From Rugalucina vietnamica (taxonomy: Eukaryota > Mollusca > Bivalvia > Lucinida > Lucinidae): a stretch of DNA of 64,000 nt. This document shows positions 46,763-57,825 of this stretch, piece after piece. The first letter of the stretch is position 1; each line of letters begins with the position of its first letter. Below the pieces are notes generated by a model that searched no databases, was not told the DNA's origin, and saw only the letters and a program-made list of their open reading frames with translations. Location of the stretch: assembly GCA_964017185.1 (NCBI GenBank), contig OZ024872.1, positions 41,112,188 through 41,176,187 on the forward strand. The letters are read 5' to 3'. The translations under genes were made by a program, and so were the position numbers.

Positions 46763-48924
46763 TTAGCTCACCTGAGCCGAAGGCTCACAAGGTGAGCTTA
46801 TAGGATGGCCATGATCCGGCGTCCGTCCGTCGTCCGTCGTCCGTCCGTCCGTCCGTCCGTCGGCGTCGTCCACAATTTCAAAGATCTTCTTCTCTGAAAC
46901 CGCTTGGCTGATCTAGTTGAAATTTTATGTGGAGCCTCTTTGGGTAGTGGCATTTCAAGTTTGATCCCGTAATCCAGGTCACATGACCAAGATGGCCGCC
47001 ACGCCCATATATGGTAAAAACCACTCAAAAATCTTCTCCTCCAGAACCGGCTGGCCGATTTTCATGAAACTTGGTATGTAGCATTGGGGACTTCAGCCCA
47101 TCATAGTTTGATAAAATGATGACCCTTGGATGACCTTGACCTATTTTACGGCAAGGTCAAATTTGGAAACATAGGCTTTTACATGGGAAAAAGTGAAAAC
47201 TATGGATTTTTTGAAAACTATTGCAGCCTGAGGCCTGAAAAGTGGTAGATGCAAACAACTAATGGAGTAGATGAAGGTATGTGATTAATTTAGGTCAAGG
47301 TCATCTCTTGACCTTGGCCTGTCTGTCGTCCATACACACTTTTCAAAGATCTTCTTCTCTGAAACTGCTTGGCCAATCAAAGTGAAATTTTATGTGGAGC
47401 ATCCATGGGTAAGGGAGATGAAAGTTTGATTGCAAAATCCAGGTCACATGACCAAGATGGCCGCCACGCCCATATATGGTAAAAACCACTCAAAAATCTT
47501 CTTCTCCAGAACCGGCTGGCCGATTTTCATGAAACTTGGTATGTAGCATTTGGGACTCCAGCCCATCATAGTTTGATCAAATGATGACCCTATGATGACC
47601 TTGACCTATTTTACGGCAAGGTCAATTTTGGAAACATAGTCTTTTACATGGGAAAAAGTGAAAACTATGGATTTTTTGAAAACTATTGCAGCCTGAGGCC
47701 TGAAAAGTAATAGATGCAAACAACCAATGGAGTAGATGAAGGTATGTGATTAATTTAGGTCAAGGTCATCTCTTGACCTTGGCCTGTCTGTCGTCCATAC
47801 ACACTTTTCAAAGATCTTCTTCTCTGAAACTGCTTGGCCAATCAAAGTGAAATTTTATGTGGAGCATCCATGGGTAGGGGAGACGAAAGTTTGATCGCGA
47901 AATCCAGGTCACATGACCAAGATGGCCGCCACGCCCATATATGGTAAAAACCACTCAAAAATCTTCTTCTCCAGAACCGGCTAGCTGATTTTCATGAAAC
48001 TTGGTATGTAGCATTTGGGACTCCAGCCCATCATAGTTTGATCAAATGATGACCCGAGGATGACCTTGACCTATTTTACGGCAATTTCAATTTTGGATAA
48101 ATAGGCTTTTACATGGGAAAAGTGAAAACTATGGATTTTTAGAAAACTGTTGCAGCCTGAGACCTGCAAACAACTAATGGAGTAGATGAAGTTATGTGAT
48201 TAATTTAGGTCAAGGTCATCTCTTGACCTTGGCCAGTCTGTCGTCCATACACACTTTTCAAAGATCTTCTTCTCTGAAACTGCTTGGCCAATCAAAGTGA
48301 AATTTTATCTGGAGCGTCCATGGGTAGGGGTAACGAAAGTGTGATCGCGAAATTCGGGTCACATGACCAAGATGGCCACCATGCCCAACTATGGTAAAAA
48401 CCACTCAAACATCTTCTTCGCCAGAACCGGCTGGCCGATTTACACGAAACTTGGTATGTAGCATTTATGACTCCCAGTCCATCATAGTTTGTTGAAATGA
48501 TAACCCTAGGATGACCTTGACCTATTTTACAGCAAGGTCAATTTTGGAAACATAGGCTTTCACATGGGAAAAGGCGAAAACAATGGATATTTTGGAAACT
48601 GTTGCAGCCTGAGACCTGAAAGTTGCTAGATGCAGACAACTAATGGAGTCATTGAAGGTAAGTAATTAATGAAGGCCAAGGTCATTTGTTGACCTTGACC
48701 CAAGGTCATTTAAATATCAAAATTAAAATTATGGTTTTCTCAGAAATCACTGGGTTTAAAAACTATTGCAGCCTGAGACCTGAAACTTTGCAGATTTCAG
48801 ACAACTTGTGAAGTCAATAAAGGTGTGTGAGTATTCAAGGTCAAGGTCATTTCATGATGACTTAATACTCCAAGATCAGGCTTCAGGTGAGCGTTCTCAG
48901 GACCAATGGTCCTCTGGTCTCTGA
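46763..48924 (-). mobile_element. Helitron-like repeat inserted in the Penelope relic, copy 3
   Basis: The left end is the hairpin AGCTCACCTGAGCC-GAA-GGCTCA...GGTGAGCT and a CGTCC run (46810-46863). Four internal units begin TTTCAAAGATCTTCTTCTC near 46876, 47340, 47806 and 48255 (period about 450-468 bp). It ends GGACCAATGGTCCTCTGGTCTCTGA. Nearly every unit has CAAGATGGCCGCC and TGACCTTGACC words. The Penelope reading frame resumes on both sides. Confidence 0.85.
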
Positions 48925-50724
48925 TTACATTGAACATTTTTGGATCTTTGGGGTTGTGCGTTGATACAGAAGGTATGATATTTTCTGTTGTTTTAGGCTT
49001 TACTTTTCCCAGATCATTTTTATCTAATGGCATGGCCCTTTTCACGCCGTAATCAATTACTTGCAAAGGATATTTTTTGTTCAATAAACATTTTAGTTCC
49101 TGCATACGATGATTTAGGGTTAGGTCATCGGATACAATGGTTCTGATACGGCGTGCAAGGTTATATGGGATATTTACTTTGGTATGTCTAGAGTGGCAGG
49201 AGTAGAATAACAAATATTGCCTGCTGTCTGTCTCCTTATAGCAAATATTTGTTTCTATTTTACCGTTTGGGTTTTTTTTACTAGGGATGGTATTTCTATA
49301 TTACTGTAGCTCAATGTAAAGTTTATATCTTGGTGCAAATTATTCAAAATATTGTGTAAGTTTTTGATATCATGATCTGACTTTGGCCATGGGACAAAGC
49401 AGTTGTGAAGAAATCGTTTCCAGTATTTTATGAAATGGTTGGCAAATTCAGTATCGAAAATACCTTCTTTTTTCGTATAGTTTTTCTTCTAGGTATCCGA
49501 TAGTTTAGGTCGCATACACATGTGCGACCTTAGTCCCCATGGCTGTGCCTTTTACCTGTTCGTAACTGGGCCTGGTTGAAGGAAAATGTATTGTTCTCAA
49601 AAATAAATTTAATTCCATCTAGAACAGACGCTTATGAAAACATATTTCTGAGTTCCTCTGGATATTTTTCTGGATCTGGACAATATTCCACTGCCTGTGT
49701 TCCTAAATCACATGGAATATTCGAGTAAAGTGCCTCGATGTCAAACGAGGCAAGAAAAGTGTTTAGTTGACTTCATGTGTTCACTGCTCTTAAAGGATCT
49801 CAGTTTTAATTTTTATTCATTTGGTAAATTATTTCGAAAGTCCGTTGTATCACATTACATACTTTTGACATGCTTTGTGAACGGCCGTAGAAGTTACTCA
49901 GTCTTTGAGTAAGGTAGGACGGACCAGCTACTATCGGTCGAAGCTTTATGTCATCTACATATGTCACCTCTACGTATGATGAATTTGACAATGTACATTT
50001 TTCATTTATTCTTTCATTTTATGTATCTTTGGTACTTGAATTGATTTCGAAATTCCTTCAGTAATCAAGTTCTTTTTCAGTAAATAGGCTTTGATATTTG
50101 TTTAAAAGTGTATTGGGTTTTAGAAAATGTTCTTTATGGGAATCTGCTGCAATTTTTTCATAATAGGAGGAGTCATTTATTATGGTTTCTACCATTTGTT
50201 TGTAGTGTTCTTTATCCATAATAACAGATGCTCCACCTTTGTCGGCCTCTTTTATTATTATTGATTCATTATTTTGTAAAGACTCAATTGCTTCTGACTC
50301 GGTTTTTGAAATGTTTGGATTCACATTGGTCTTGGTTTTGGTTGGTAAATCTTCAATTTTCTAGATTAATTTATCAAGTGCCTCATTTCTTTCAGCAGGG
50401 GGTATGAAATAACTATTATTTCTTACCAGAGATTTTTGTCCCCCGTCTGTCAGATAAAAAATTTCTCGGCAGCCGTTGCAGATTAAAACAAAAAGGACAT
50501 TTTGCACTGTACAGTCCATGCTTTCTTAAACGTGAAATGTTTTGTTGTAGATCCTTCAATTAAGTGTTTACAAAGCCCACACCTGGGCTCATTACATCAG
50601 GTGACCTTGCGGGCGATCTTAATTCATTAAATTCAGATTTTGTTAGCTTTTGGAGTTGTCTTTTGCATTTAATAATTTTTGCCGTTTTAATATATATATA
50701 TTTGACATGGTTTCGTCCGAGGTT
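48925..50724 (-). pseudogene. Penelope-like element relic: reverse-transcriptase part
   Basis: Read 5'-3' on the minus strand it has a CNGC-containing segment (~50440), the RT entry KEADKGGASVIMDKEHYK (50.2 kb), SFDIEALYSNIP (~49.75 kb), GTAMGTKVA (~49.53 kb), WKRFLHNCF (~49.41 kb) and a C-terminal HTKVNIPYNLARRI block (49.17 kb). These are ordered Penelope RT landmarks. Catalytic aspartates are expected in the WKRFL-DD position, but here the codons (49402-49407) read His-Asn. Several stops and frameshifts confirm a dead copy. It sits in the putative GPCR intron, antisense to the gene. Confidence 0.88.
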
Positions 50725-50736
50725 AGAACATCCATG

Positions 50737-50741
50737 TTTTT

Positions 50742-50789
<48 letters not shown>
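50737..50789. repeat. 53-nt poly(T) tract
   Basis: T-run with a single C at 50754, next to the 5' end of the Penelope relic. Confidence 0.95.
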
Positions 50790-50792
<3 letters not shown>

Positions 50793-51149
50793 AACACCAA
50801 ATACCTCTTTGTTTTTAGGATTGTAGCAGAAATAAAAAGCAGTATATCTTCCGTTTCCTTATTTTTTTTTTACTTCTAGGCGTTTGGCTCTTGGGATAGA
50901 CGTCGCTTTTTGGATGCCTGCACTAATGACTTCAGTTGGATATTTTCTTTGTACGTACAGATTATTTTAATTTTTATACTTTTTGTTCTTGTGCCTTTTT
51001 TTCCATTGACTTTTTTCCTGTTACTACTCTCTTATGATCTACAAATAAGTGTAACCGGTAGGAGAGGATATAGTGTACGATTTTAATTTACTGTTGAATT
51101 AAAAAAATGAAACGGTGATCAATATCGGGGCGATTTTTGTCATATTTCA

Positions 51150-51660
51150 GTCTGGTGAAACTTTACTACCAACACGCTTGGAAGAATTGTCTCATATTAC
51201 TACTGAATTAAAAACAGACTGAAACGGTGATTTAAAACAAAGAGGTATTTGCAATCCTGTAATATGAGATATGTGACCTTAAAGTAATATGAGACGATTC
51301 GTCCAAGCGTGTTGGTAGTAAAGTTTCATCAGACACCATACGGTATTCTACCATAACTCTGCAGAATAAATCTATGATCATAGTGTCACGTCCCGTTGTC
51401 TGCTACAACAAGCAATCCTGTAATATGAGATATGTGACCTTAAAGTAATATGAGACGATTCGTCCAATCGTGTTGGTAGTAAAGTTTCATCAGACACCAT
51501 ACGGTATTCTACCATAACTCTGCAGAATAAATCTATGATCATAGTGTCACGTCCCGTTGTCTGCTACAACAAGCAATCCTGTAATATGAGATATGTGACC
51601 TTAAAGTAATATGAGACAATTCTTCCAAGTGTGTTGGTAGTAAAGTTTCATCAGACAAAA
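51150..51660 (+). repeat. 161 bp tandem repeat plus inverted start
   Basis: GCAATCCTGTAATATGAG starts at 51251, 51412 and 51573, a 161 bp period. Units one and two are almost identical; I see one difference. The region 51150-51205 is an inverted match to the TAATATGAGAC to GTAGTAAAGTTTCA part of the unit. A 20 bp inverted repeat (50795-50815 and 51234-51252) also brackets the start. Confidence 0.88.
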
Positions 51661-51804
51661 TTGCGCATATTATATATACAGGGTGTGACAAAAAGCGCAA
51701 CCGCTACTAATAAGTGCATAACTGTTTTAATAATAAAGATATGAGTAAGATATTTAACATAATAGTAGATCTGTTATATTTTATCCTTAATCTGGCACCC
51801 GTTT

Positions 51805-52400
51805 TGCTAGGCAGTTCTTCAACAGGAAGTTCCGTCAAAACAAATCTGTGATCATAGTGTCACTTCCTGTTGTCTGCTGCAACAAGCAATCCTGGAAATG
51901 GAAGACAGCGAACAAAATGCAATTTTCAAGCGTTCTCAAGCCTTAATTCTCTCTTAAAATGGATAAAATGTGGATGAAATTGCCATAATTATCTGTGCAG
52001 CTGTGCATTTTCTACACAGCTAATCTGTGCCTTTGTTTTCGTAGTTGGTGTTTACTGGTTTTGAACGACATTATTGCAAATGACTGCTTTCGGAATATTG
52101 GAAATTTTTCATGACACTTGATGGTCGCCCACTTCCTATTCTGGAATATAATTTTCATTGAAATTTAACAAATTTTGTCCATTTTTGAACCAGCTTTCCT
52201 AATTCTCTGATTATTATTGCATTTTTTCTAAGCATTATACCACTTTTAAGAGAGAATAAAGGCTTGAGAACGGTTTGAAATTGTAGTTTGTTAACTGCTT
52301 TGTATTTCTAGGAATGCAAGTTGCAGCAGACATCAGGAAGTGACATCACATATTTGCTATGACGCCACTTTCTGTTGAAGAACCGCCAAGCAAAAATCAT
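51805..52400. mobile_element. Foldback element with ~150 bp inverted arms
   Basis: The left arm (51809-51960: GTTTTGCTAGGCAGTTC, GGAAGTTCCGTC, CTTAATTCTCTCTTAAAA) pairs with the right arm (52240-52396: TTTTAAGAGAGAATAAAG to AACCGCCAAGCAAAAA). The left arm shares GATCATAGTGTCAC and ACAACAAGCAATCC with the 161 bp tandem unit upstream. A MITE1-like inner hairpin fragment lies at 51995-52045. Confidence 0.8.
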
Positions 52401-52589
52401 GTCCATGATCCGTCGTCATTATGACCTTAGCTATTGGTGTGACTTTATCAACTAACAAACCAACAGTCGAAACCGCGGTATGGCCCACCCCTTTCTCATT
52501 TATGTGTTCGCTGCCCTTAAAGGATCTCAGTTTTAATTTTATTTTGTGTCATTTATGTGTTCGTTTGACAATCATTCATCTCGTTTCAG

Positions 52590-54630
52590 GTAATATGTCA
52601 GGATATAACCTGCGGTACTGGCCGTGTTGAAGGCAGGGCGCTGTGTTTCAGCCTTCAATGAAACCAGGGGCATCTGCTATAAGGTATTCCTAAAAATAAC
52701 ACCCATAGAAAAAGCGAACCACGACAGTGAATCAGAGGTTGAACATTCACATAATGCATTAACTCAACCTGACTGTTCTGAACTACTAGATTTTCCAACA
52801 CAAACAGAATATCCCTCTCCAAACTTACCAACTCGTCCTTGTAACCGTAACCAAACACCACAAGACTGTTCATTTCTTCTTGATATCCAGTCACCTCAGG
52901 GCTCTTTACCTCCAGTAAGCCACCCAACCCCCACCAAATGATCACTTACCACCGGACCACACATCATCATCAGGCAATCTTCCACCATTAGGCAACTCAA
53001 CACCGATAAATCAAACATTTTCACCATCACCTTTAGGCTACCATTCACCACGAACAACAAGGTCATCAGCTAATGTTCCGATTTCTGAAAGCCAAACACG
53101 AACACAAAAGCATATACTAATCAAACGTTCTTCGGGAAATGAACTAAGTGAATCATATTTCTATGCAAGAGAATTTAGTAGGGATATTGGCAATGAAATT
53201 ACAGAGCTTTTAGATAATTTATACCTGGATAATCATTTCAAAGTTGTCATTTTCAATGCTTCGGAATCGAAAGACAAAAATGCCACCATAACAAACATAT
53301 TGGTCGCTGAAGTATCTATCTTTGGTAGGGACTATGTTCACACAGACACATTGGTTGATGGTATTCTTCAGATGTTTGAAAACAATCAAAGTCAGTTCAA
53401 GGTATGGGATGGACTGATGAATGTTGACAAACTACATTCTACTAGGATAACTCGCCTTGAGGAAGGCAATAGTAATGGGTCATACGCATCACCTATCACA
53501 GGCAACCTTATGACTCCTATCTATGAATCAGAAAAAAAGGATAAACGATAGCGAAGTAGAAATCCTAGATTATTATAATAATGTTCAATGTCGAAAATCA
53601 ACGCCACTTATCATAACACCGTTTATCAACTGTCCACGTGTAAAGCTCGAGCCCTCGCCATTCTCATGGCAATTAAATAATACGGGAATAATAATCAACG
53701 AATTAAATGTATACGTAGATAATGCAATGTTTAGACGAGACGGCGAATCTGGTATTTTAATATGTCGTGAAACGTTTATGGAGGCAGTTGAAAACACATT
53801 AAACAAATCTATATACAAAGAGAAAGTTGTATATCAGGCTGATGCCGAAGGTATTGTCTCTTTCACATTGAGCTGCATCTCTGTTTTCTGTCTCCTTCTG
53901 AGCCTAATGGCATTTATGTTATTCCCAGCCCTACGGACTCAACCAGGATTGAACAATATGTTTCTGTCGCTGTTCCTTACTGGGGCATACCTAGCCTTAA
54001 TTTTTAAAGCATCACAAACTAAAAGCGTAATTGGCTGTACCATTCTCGGGGGCATTGTTCCCTTTTGTTGGGTACTAGTTTTCTTCTGGATGAATGTTTG
54101 TTCCATCCATATGTTTATGGTATTCAGATCACTTGGACAACAATCGCCATCTACAATCAACTTTTGATTAACCTTGAAATATTTAATTTATTCAGTTATA
54201 AGCACGTTGGTTATAATGGGAATCAACATTGTTGTGAGCCTTTGTGTCAGCAATGGAGAAACTTATGGATATGGACTAATTAATAACAGTCTGTGTTACA
54301 TACGTTACCCTTTGATGGTTTTACTCACAATGGTATACCTGCAAATCTCATCGGTATATCATATCTCATCATGCTCTTTATTATTTCTATGAAGATCAGG
54401 GACAGTTCTAAAATTCAGAAACATACTCAAAAGGACAGAAACTATTTCATTATATATGCACGACTGTCTACAGTTACAAGGGTAACTTTAATACCAACCG
54501 TATTAACTGGGTATCCAGTTTTCGCTTACATCTTCAGTGTTCTAAACTGCAGTCAATGTATTTTCATCTATTACTGAGTTGTACAGGAAGATGATCATGC
54601 GACCAGGTTCACAAAAAAGTCACGCCTCTG
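52590..54630 (+). pseudogene. Family-B/Methuselah-like GPCR, stalk and 7TM exon, copy 1
   Basis: After an acceptor (TTTCAG, AG at 52588-52589) the exon encodes, in order, a short Cys segment, a Ser/Pro/Thr-rich mucin-like stalk, a conserved membrane-proximal region (SESYFYAREF, EVSIFGRDYVHTD) and seven membrane segments. LRTQPGLNNMFLSL lies after TM1 and GCTILGG before TM3, as in secretin/adhesion/Methuselah receptors. The frame breaks several times: two bases missing near 52624 relative to copy 2, a loss near 52940, an A-run slip near 53532, breaks near 54165 and 54345, and a ~25 bp loss near 54572 in TM7. Exons A and B upstream probably belong to it. It is either a decaying gene or a gene with assembly indels. 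No GPS cleavage motif was found. Confidence 0.75.
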
Positions 54631-54689
54631 AAGCTAGCCGTAACATTTAAAATTGTTTTTGCAAGTTATAAGAAAAAATATCAAAACGA

Positions 54690-54826
54690 TGATTTTACTC
54701 ATGTCCATGAAAAGTATACCCATTGAACCCTAATTTTATATAGTGAAACTGGGGTTTACAGGGGTAAGCCTATAATTTGTTATTTTTGACCCAAAACATT
54801 TATTATTATGGGTACTCGTTAGAGGC
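54690..54826 (+). mobile_element. MITE2 half element (copy 1 of the duplication)
   Basis: ACTCATGTCCATG, AGTATACCCATTGAACC, the AACTGGGGTTTACAGG hairpin and GGGTACTCGTTAGAGGCGG, ending near the palindrome centre. The same half element occurs at the same place in the duplicate (60172-60303). Confidence 0.8.
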
Positions 54827-55354
54827 GGAAGATGGCAATGTATACAAGATCAAGGAGGCTTAAATGGAAGACAATGTTACCCCAGGTTCAGTACTATGTA
54901 TATAATGAATTATTTCCGTTGTATATTGCTTGTCATTGTTCAATGTACAGCTGTACATATAATCCAATCATTTGCTACAATGAATATTATCTCAAACAAC
55001 AGTATTCATGTTAACGTACAAAAACAGGGGCGTCTGATAAACCGATTGCGCTGTACATAGTCACATCCACACACATTAAACCAACCAGCTAAACTCCAGA
55101 AACATAAAACCGAAGAGTCAAAACAATGTCAACAATGTCTTCATTGATAGACGAAGTGTCAATGCTGTTTGTATTCTCTTGATGTCTTTTTTTTCATATT
55201 CCAATTAGAATTAACTCGTTTATTGTCTTCGTGTTTCAGTATTTTTACTTCGTGTTGTGTGTCTCGTTTTTGTCATCATCTGAGCACACAGAACATTCTA
55301 AAAGCAGCCGAGTTGAGTATTAAAAGGGTACCTGGTTGACCTCTATAGCTTTGG

Positions 55355-56293
55355 CTATGGCGAATCATTTAGCCCTGGAACGGCCAAAAGCAATCTGTTG
55401 ATGCAATCAAGATACTCAGATGTATGTATTATCAAGTGAGCGGCATGTCTTGATTCACGCCAACATTTGTCAAGCACATGGAACGAACCCATTGTCTTGT
55501 AGCGTTCGACCAGTTTACGGATGTCTTGATGGCTAGTCACGGGATCATTTTCACTATAGAAAAAGAGAGTTGTAACCTCCAAGGGCATGGTTTGTAGCAC
55601 CTGTAGCACACTTTCCATTCGTTGTAAAGTGAAACGTCGCATTAGGTAGAAGTACATCATCATAATTTCTGGAAACGCTCTTTGTAAATAAACATTGTTA
55701 AAAGCATGCAAACCAATTAAGTTAATAACCGCTTTGACCACCCTATCTGCATTTCCGGTGGCGAACCCAATACTGTCATATATTGAAGCTTTAATTTTAG
55801 CTTTAATTTTATATCGAACAAGTCCATATTTTTCGGGGTTCTTTAAAAGAACGTCGTAAGTGAAAACATTGAAATTGAAACAGCCTAAGGAAATTCCATG
55901 AATAATAAAATGTGTATATTCCGACGCCTCAAAGTTTAAATACTCCATTAAATCTTCTCCGAGTTTGACAGAAGAACGGGGCCACAGTACCTGTCGGAAT
56001 GACCTTGGAACAAACAAGACAGACCAACCTCGGTTGAGGTAAATATCGCAGTATCTGGCGATGATTCTTTGCGTGGCACCGATAAACCCAAACAAAACAA
56101 CGAGAATTTTTTGCCTTGGATCATGGTCCGTTGCTGTCCAGAGTGAGAAACGTCCACCACGTACAGACACTATGTTGTACTTGCTACATGCTGTCGACTC
56201 CACATTAATTTTATATAACTGACAACCGAACGCCTGTCCATATGTACAATGGGGACGCCGTATTCTCATGCATGTTCGCAGGATGGATATCAT
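55355..56293 (-). CDS. DUF829/TMEM53-like alpha/beta hydrolase, intact
   Basis: A single open frame of 312 residues on the minus strand converges on the GPCR exon. It has the DUF829 (TMEM53-like) pattern: LVVLFGFIGAT near residues 65-74, a helix with IARYCDIYLNRGWSVL, the nucleophile elbow HGISLGC with Ser135 in G-x-S-x-G, a late acid candidate at YSENDPVT (Asp250) and His286 in RHAAHLIIH. Catalytic-triad candidates are therefore all present. TMEM53 proteins are usually a little shorter (about 280 residues); the extra length here is N-terminal. No membrane segment is clear. The first ATG is at 56293; a later start is possible. Single-exon structure and strong similarity to the broken copy at 60.8-62 kb show local duplication. 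Substrate unknown. Confidence 0.85.
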   Translation of the reverse strand: MISILRTCMRIRRPHCTYGQAFGCQLYKINVESTACSKYNIVSVRGGRFSLWTATDHDPRQKILVVLFGFIGATQRIIARYCDIYLNRGWSVLFVPRSFRQVLWPRSSVKLGEDLMEYLNFEASEYTHFIIHGISLGCFNFNVFTYDVLLKNPEKYGLVRYKIKAKIKASIYDSIGFATGNADRVVKAVINLIGLHAFNNVYLQRAFPEIMMMYFYLMRRFTLQRMESVLQVLQTMPLEVTTLFFYSENDPVTSHQDIRKLVERYKTMGSFHVLDKCWRESRHAAHLIIHTSEYLDCINRLLLAVPGLNDSP

Positions 56294-57825
56294 GTCTGAC
56301 TGAGACGGTTTCCGTCATATGGCTCTTTCTAAATAAAATTGGAGCATGTTATTATAGTTGATATTTTCCATCCTCGCAACTTACATAATTTACTTCAATA
56401 CGTTATTGTCATGGATCCACATTTTCTCAAGCTAATTTTGTCCTACATTTCTAAAATCTGGCTTTCGCAGCAGTTATCTGTATAAAAGAAAAAAAAATTC
56501 TTGTCAGTATCTAGTTTAAAGATCTTGCAAAACAAGTAAAAATCGGTCTCCATATAATGTTTAATGGCCAAAATCATTTTTGTCTGTTTGTTTGAGTTGC
56601 TGTTGAGTGTTCCAGTCAACAGGAGAAGTTGCCTCCATTTTATGGGACTTTTGCCCAAAATTAGGATGCCATGACATCCGAAAAGTGCTTCAAATATAAC
56701 CAACCAAATAAGCCAATAGAGCTTTTATGTATGGATGGTTTGACTTGAACAACCTTTTCTGGACAGGTTCATGCGGTTAACCAGTTATCAGATGGTCAGT
56801 CAGTAGCGAAGAAGCTTTGCATAGAGGCACAAGCAGCCCATCTATTTCTTTAGGCCCCAATGGGTGGGGGTCCCAAAATCAAATTTGAATCCGGATTTTG
56901 TTTTTCAAGGGGGATAATGCATGATCATGAAATTTCATTTATTCGAAACGTTTTACTTAATTATGAAAATTTGGTTTCATGAAAGTCATTTGTCATTTTC
57001 ATACAAAAGTTTTAAGCAATCATAATAAAATACTTTTTGTTTTTAAATCACCAAAACTGATTTAATCAATAGATTTTCTTCTTCTTTGCTGCACAATTTG
57101 CGACAGTGCTAAAGTTTGTCGAGAAAATATTTTTAAAAGATTTGTCAAAAACGCTCGATGAAGGTGAAACTAAAAGCTAATAAAAACTTACATTTATCCG
57201 TTATTAGACTGATCTTAAGTGCATTCATGCTACATGAAGTTTACTTTATACATTATGTAAGTGCGCAGAGTGCAGTTCAATATGCGCTTGAATAGCTGTT
57301 TCGTTGAATCAATAACTCACTTTAGTGCAGTAAGATTCGATACAGTGTTTAACCTCTGAACATAAGAAAGAAGGGATGCTCTGAACGTAATCGGATAAAA
57401 ATAATTGTTAGATCCTTAGGAAGCAGTAAAACACTTAAAGCGAGAAGATGGGCTATATTGTACAATTTCTGGTAATGAACCTTCATCAGTGACCCTTTAC
57501 AAAACTGGCAGCGAAAGCCAGACGTTTTACTGCAATTTCAAGGGCTTACATTTGTGTAGTCTAAATCAAAGACTCATATTCCCATAGGGGCCAAATAATT
57601 AAAATACTGTTAAGAAGATGATTCTTAACGTACAATATATTTGAAATACTCCAAATATATTCACTGATCCCAAAGGATCAAAAGAAAAATATAATCTGCA
57701 CTATGGATGATGTACGGGGAGACTTTTTAGGGCCGCCACACGGCACAACACCAGCTGCAGTAATAGCAAATAAAAATAATTGTTAGATCCTTGGAATAAT
57801 TGGATGATTGGAAGATTATTTTCAG
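56294..57825. other. Shared flank of the tandem duplication
   Basis: 56330-57245 is similar to parts of 62030-63620, for example GAATCCGGATTTTG at 56890 against GATTCCGGATTTTG at 62672, and AACTTACATTTATCC at 57186 against AACTTACATTTATATC at 63532. 57250-57825 separates the two duplicate units; I see no gene in it. Confidence 0.65.

Noticed and set aside
46820..46863. CGTCC repeats considered as a CRISPR or promoter signal
   Set aside because: Simple microsatellite inside the Helitron-like repeat; animal genome context.
52655..52945. Minus-strand 96-codon frame
   Set aside because: It is antisense to the GPCR stalk coding sequence, a shadow frame.
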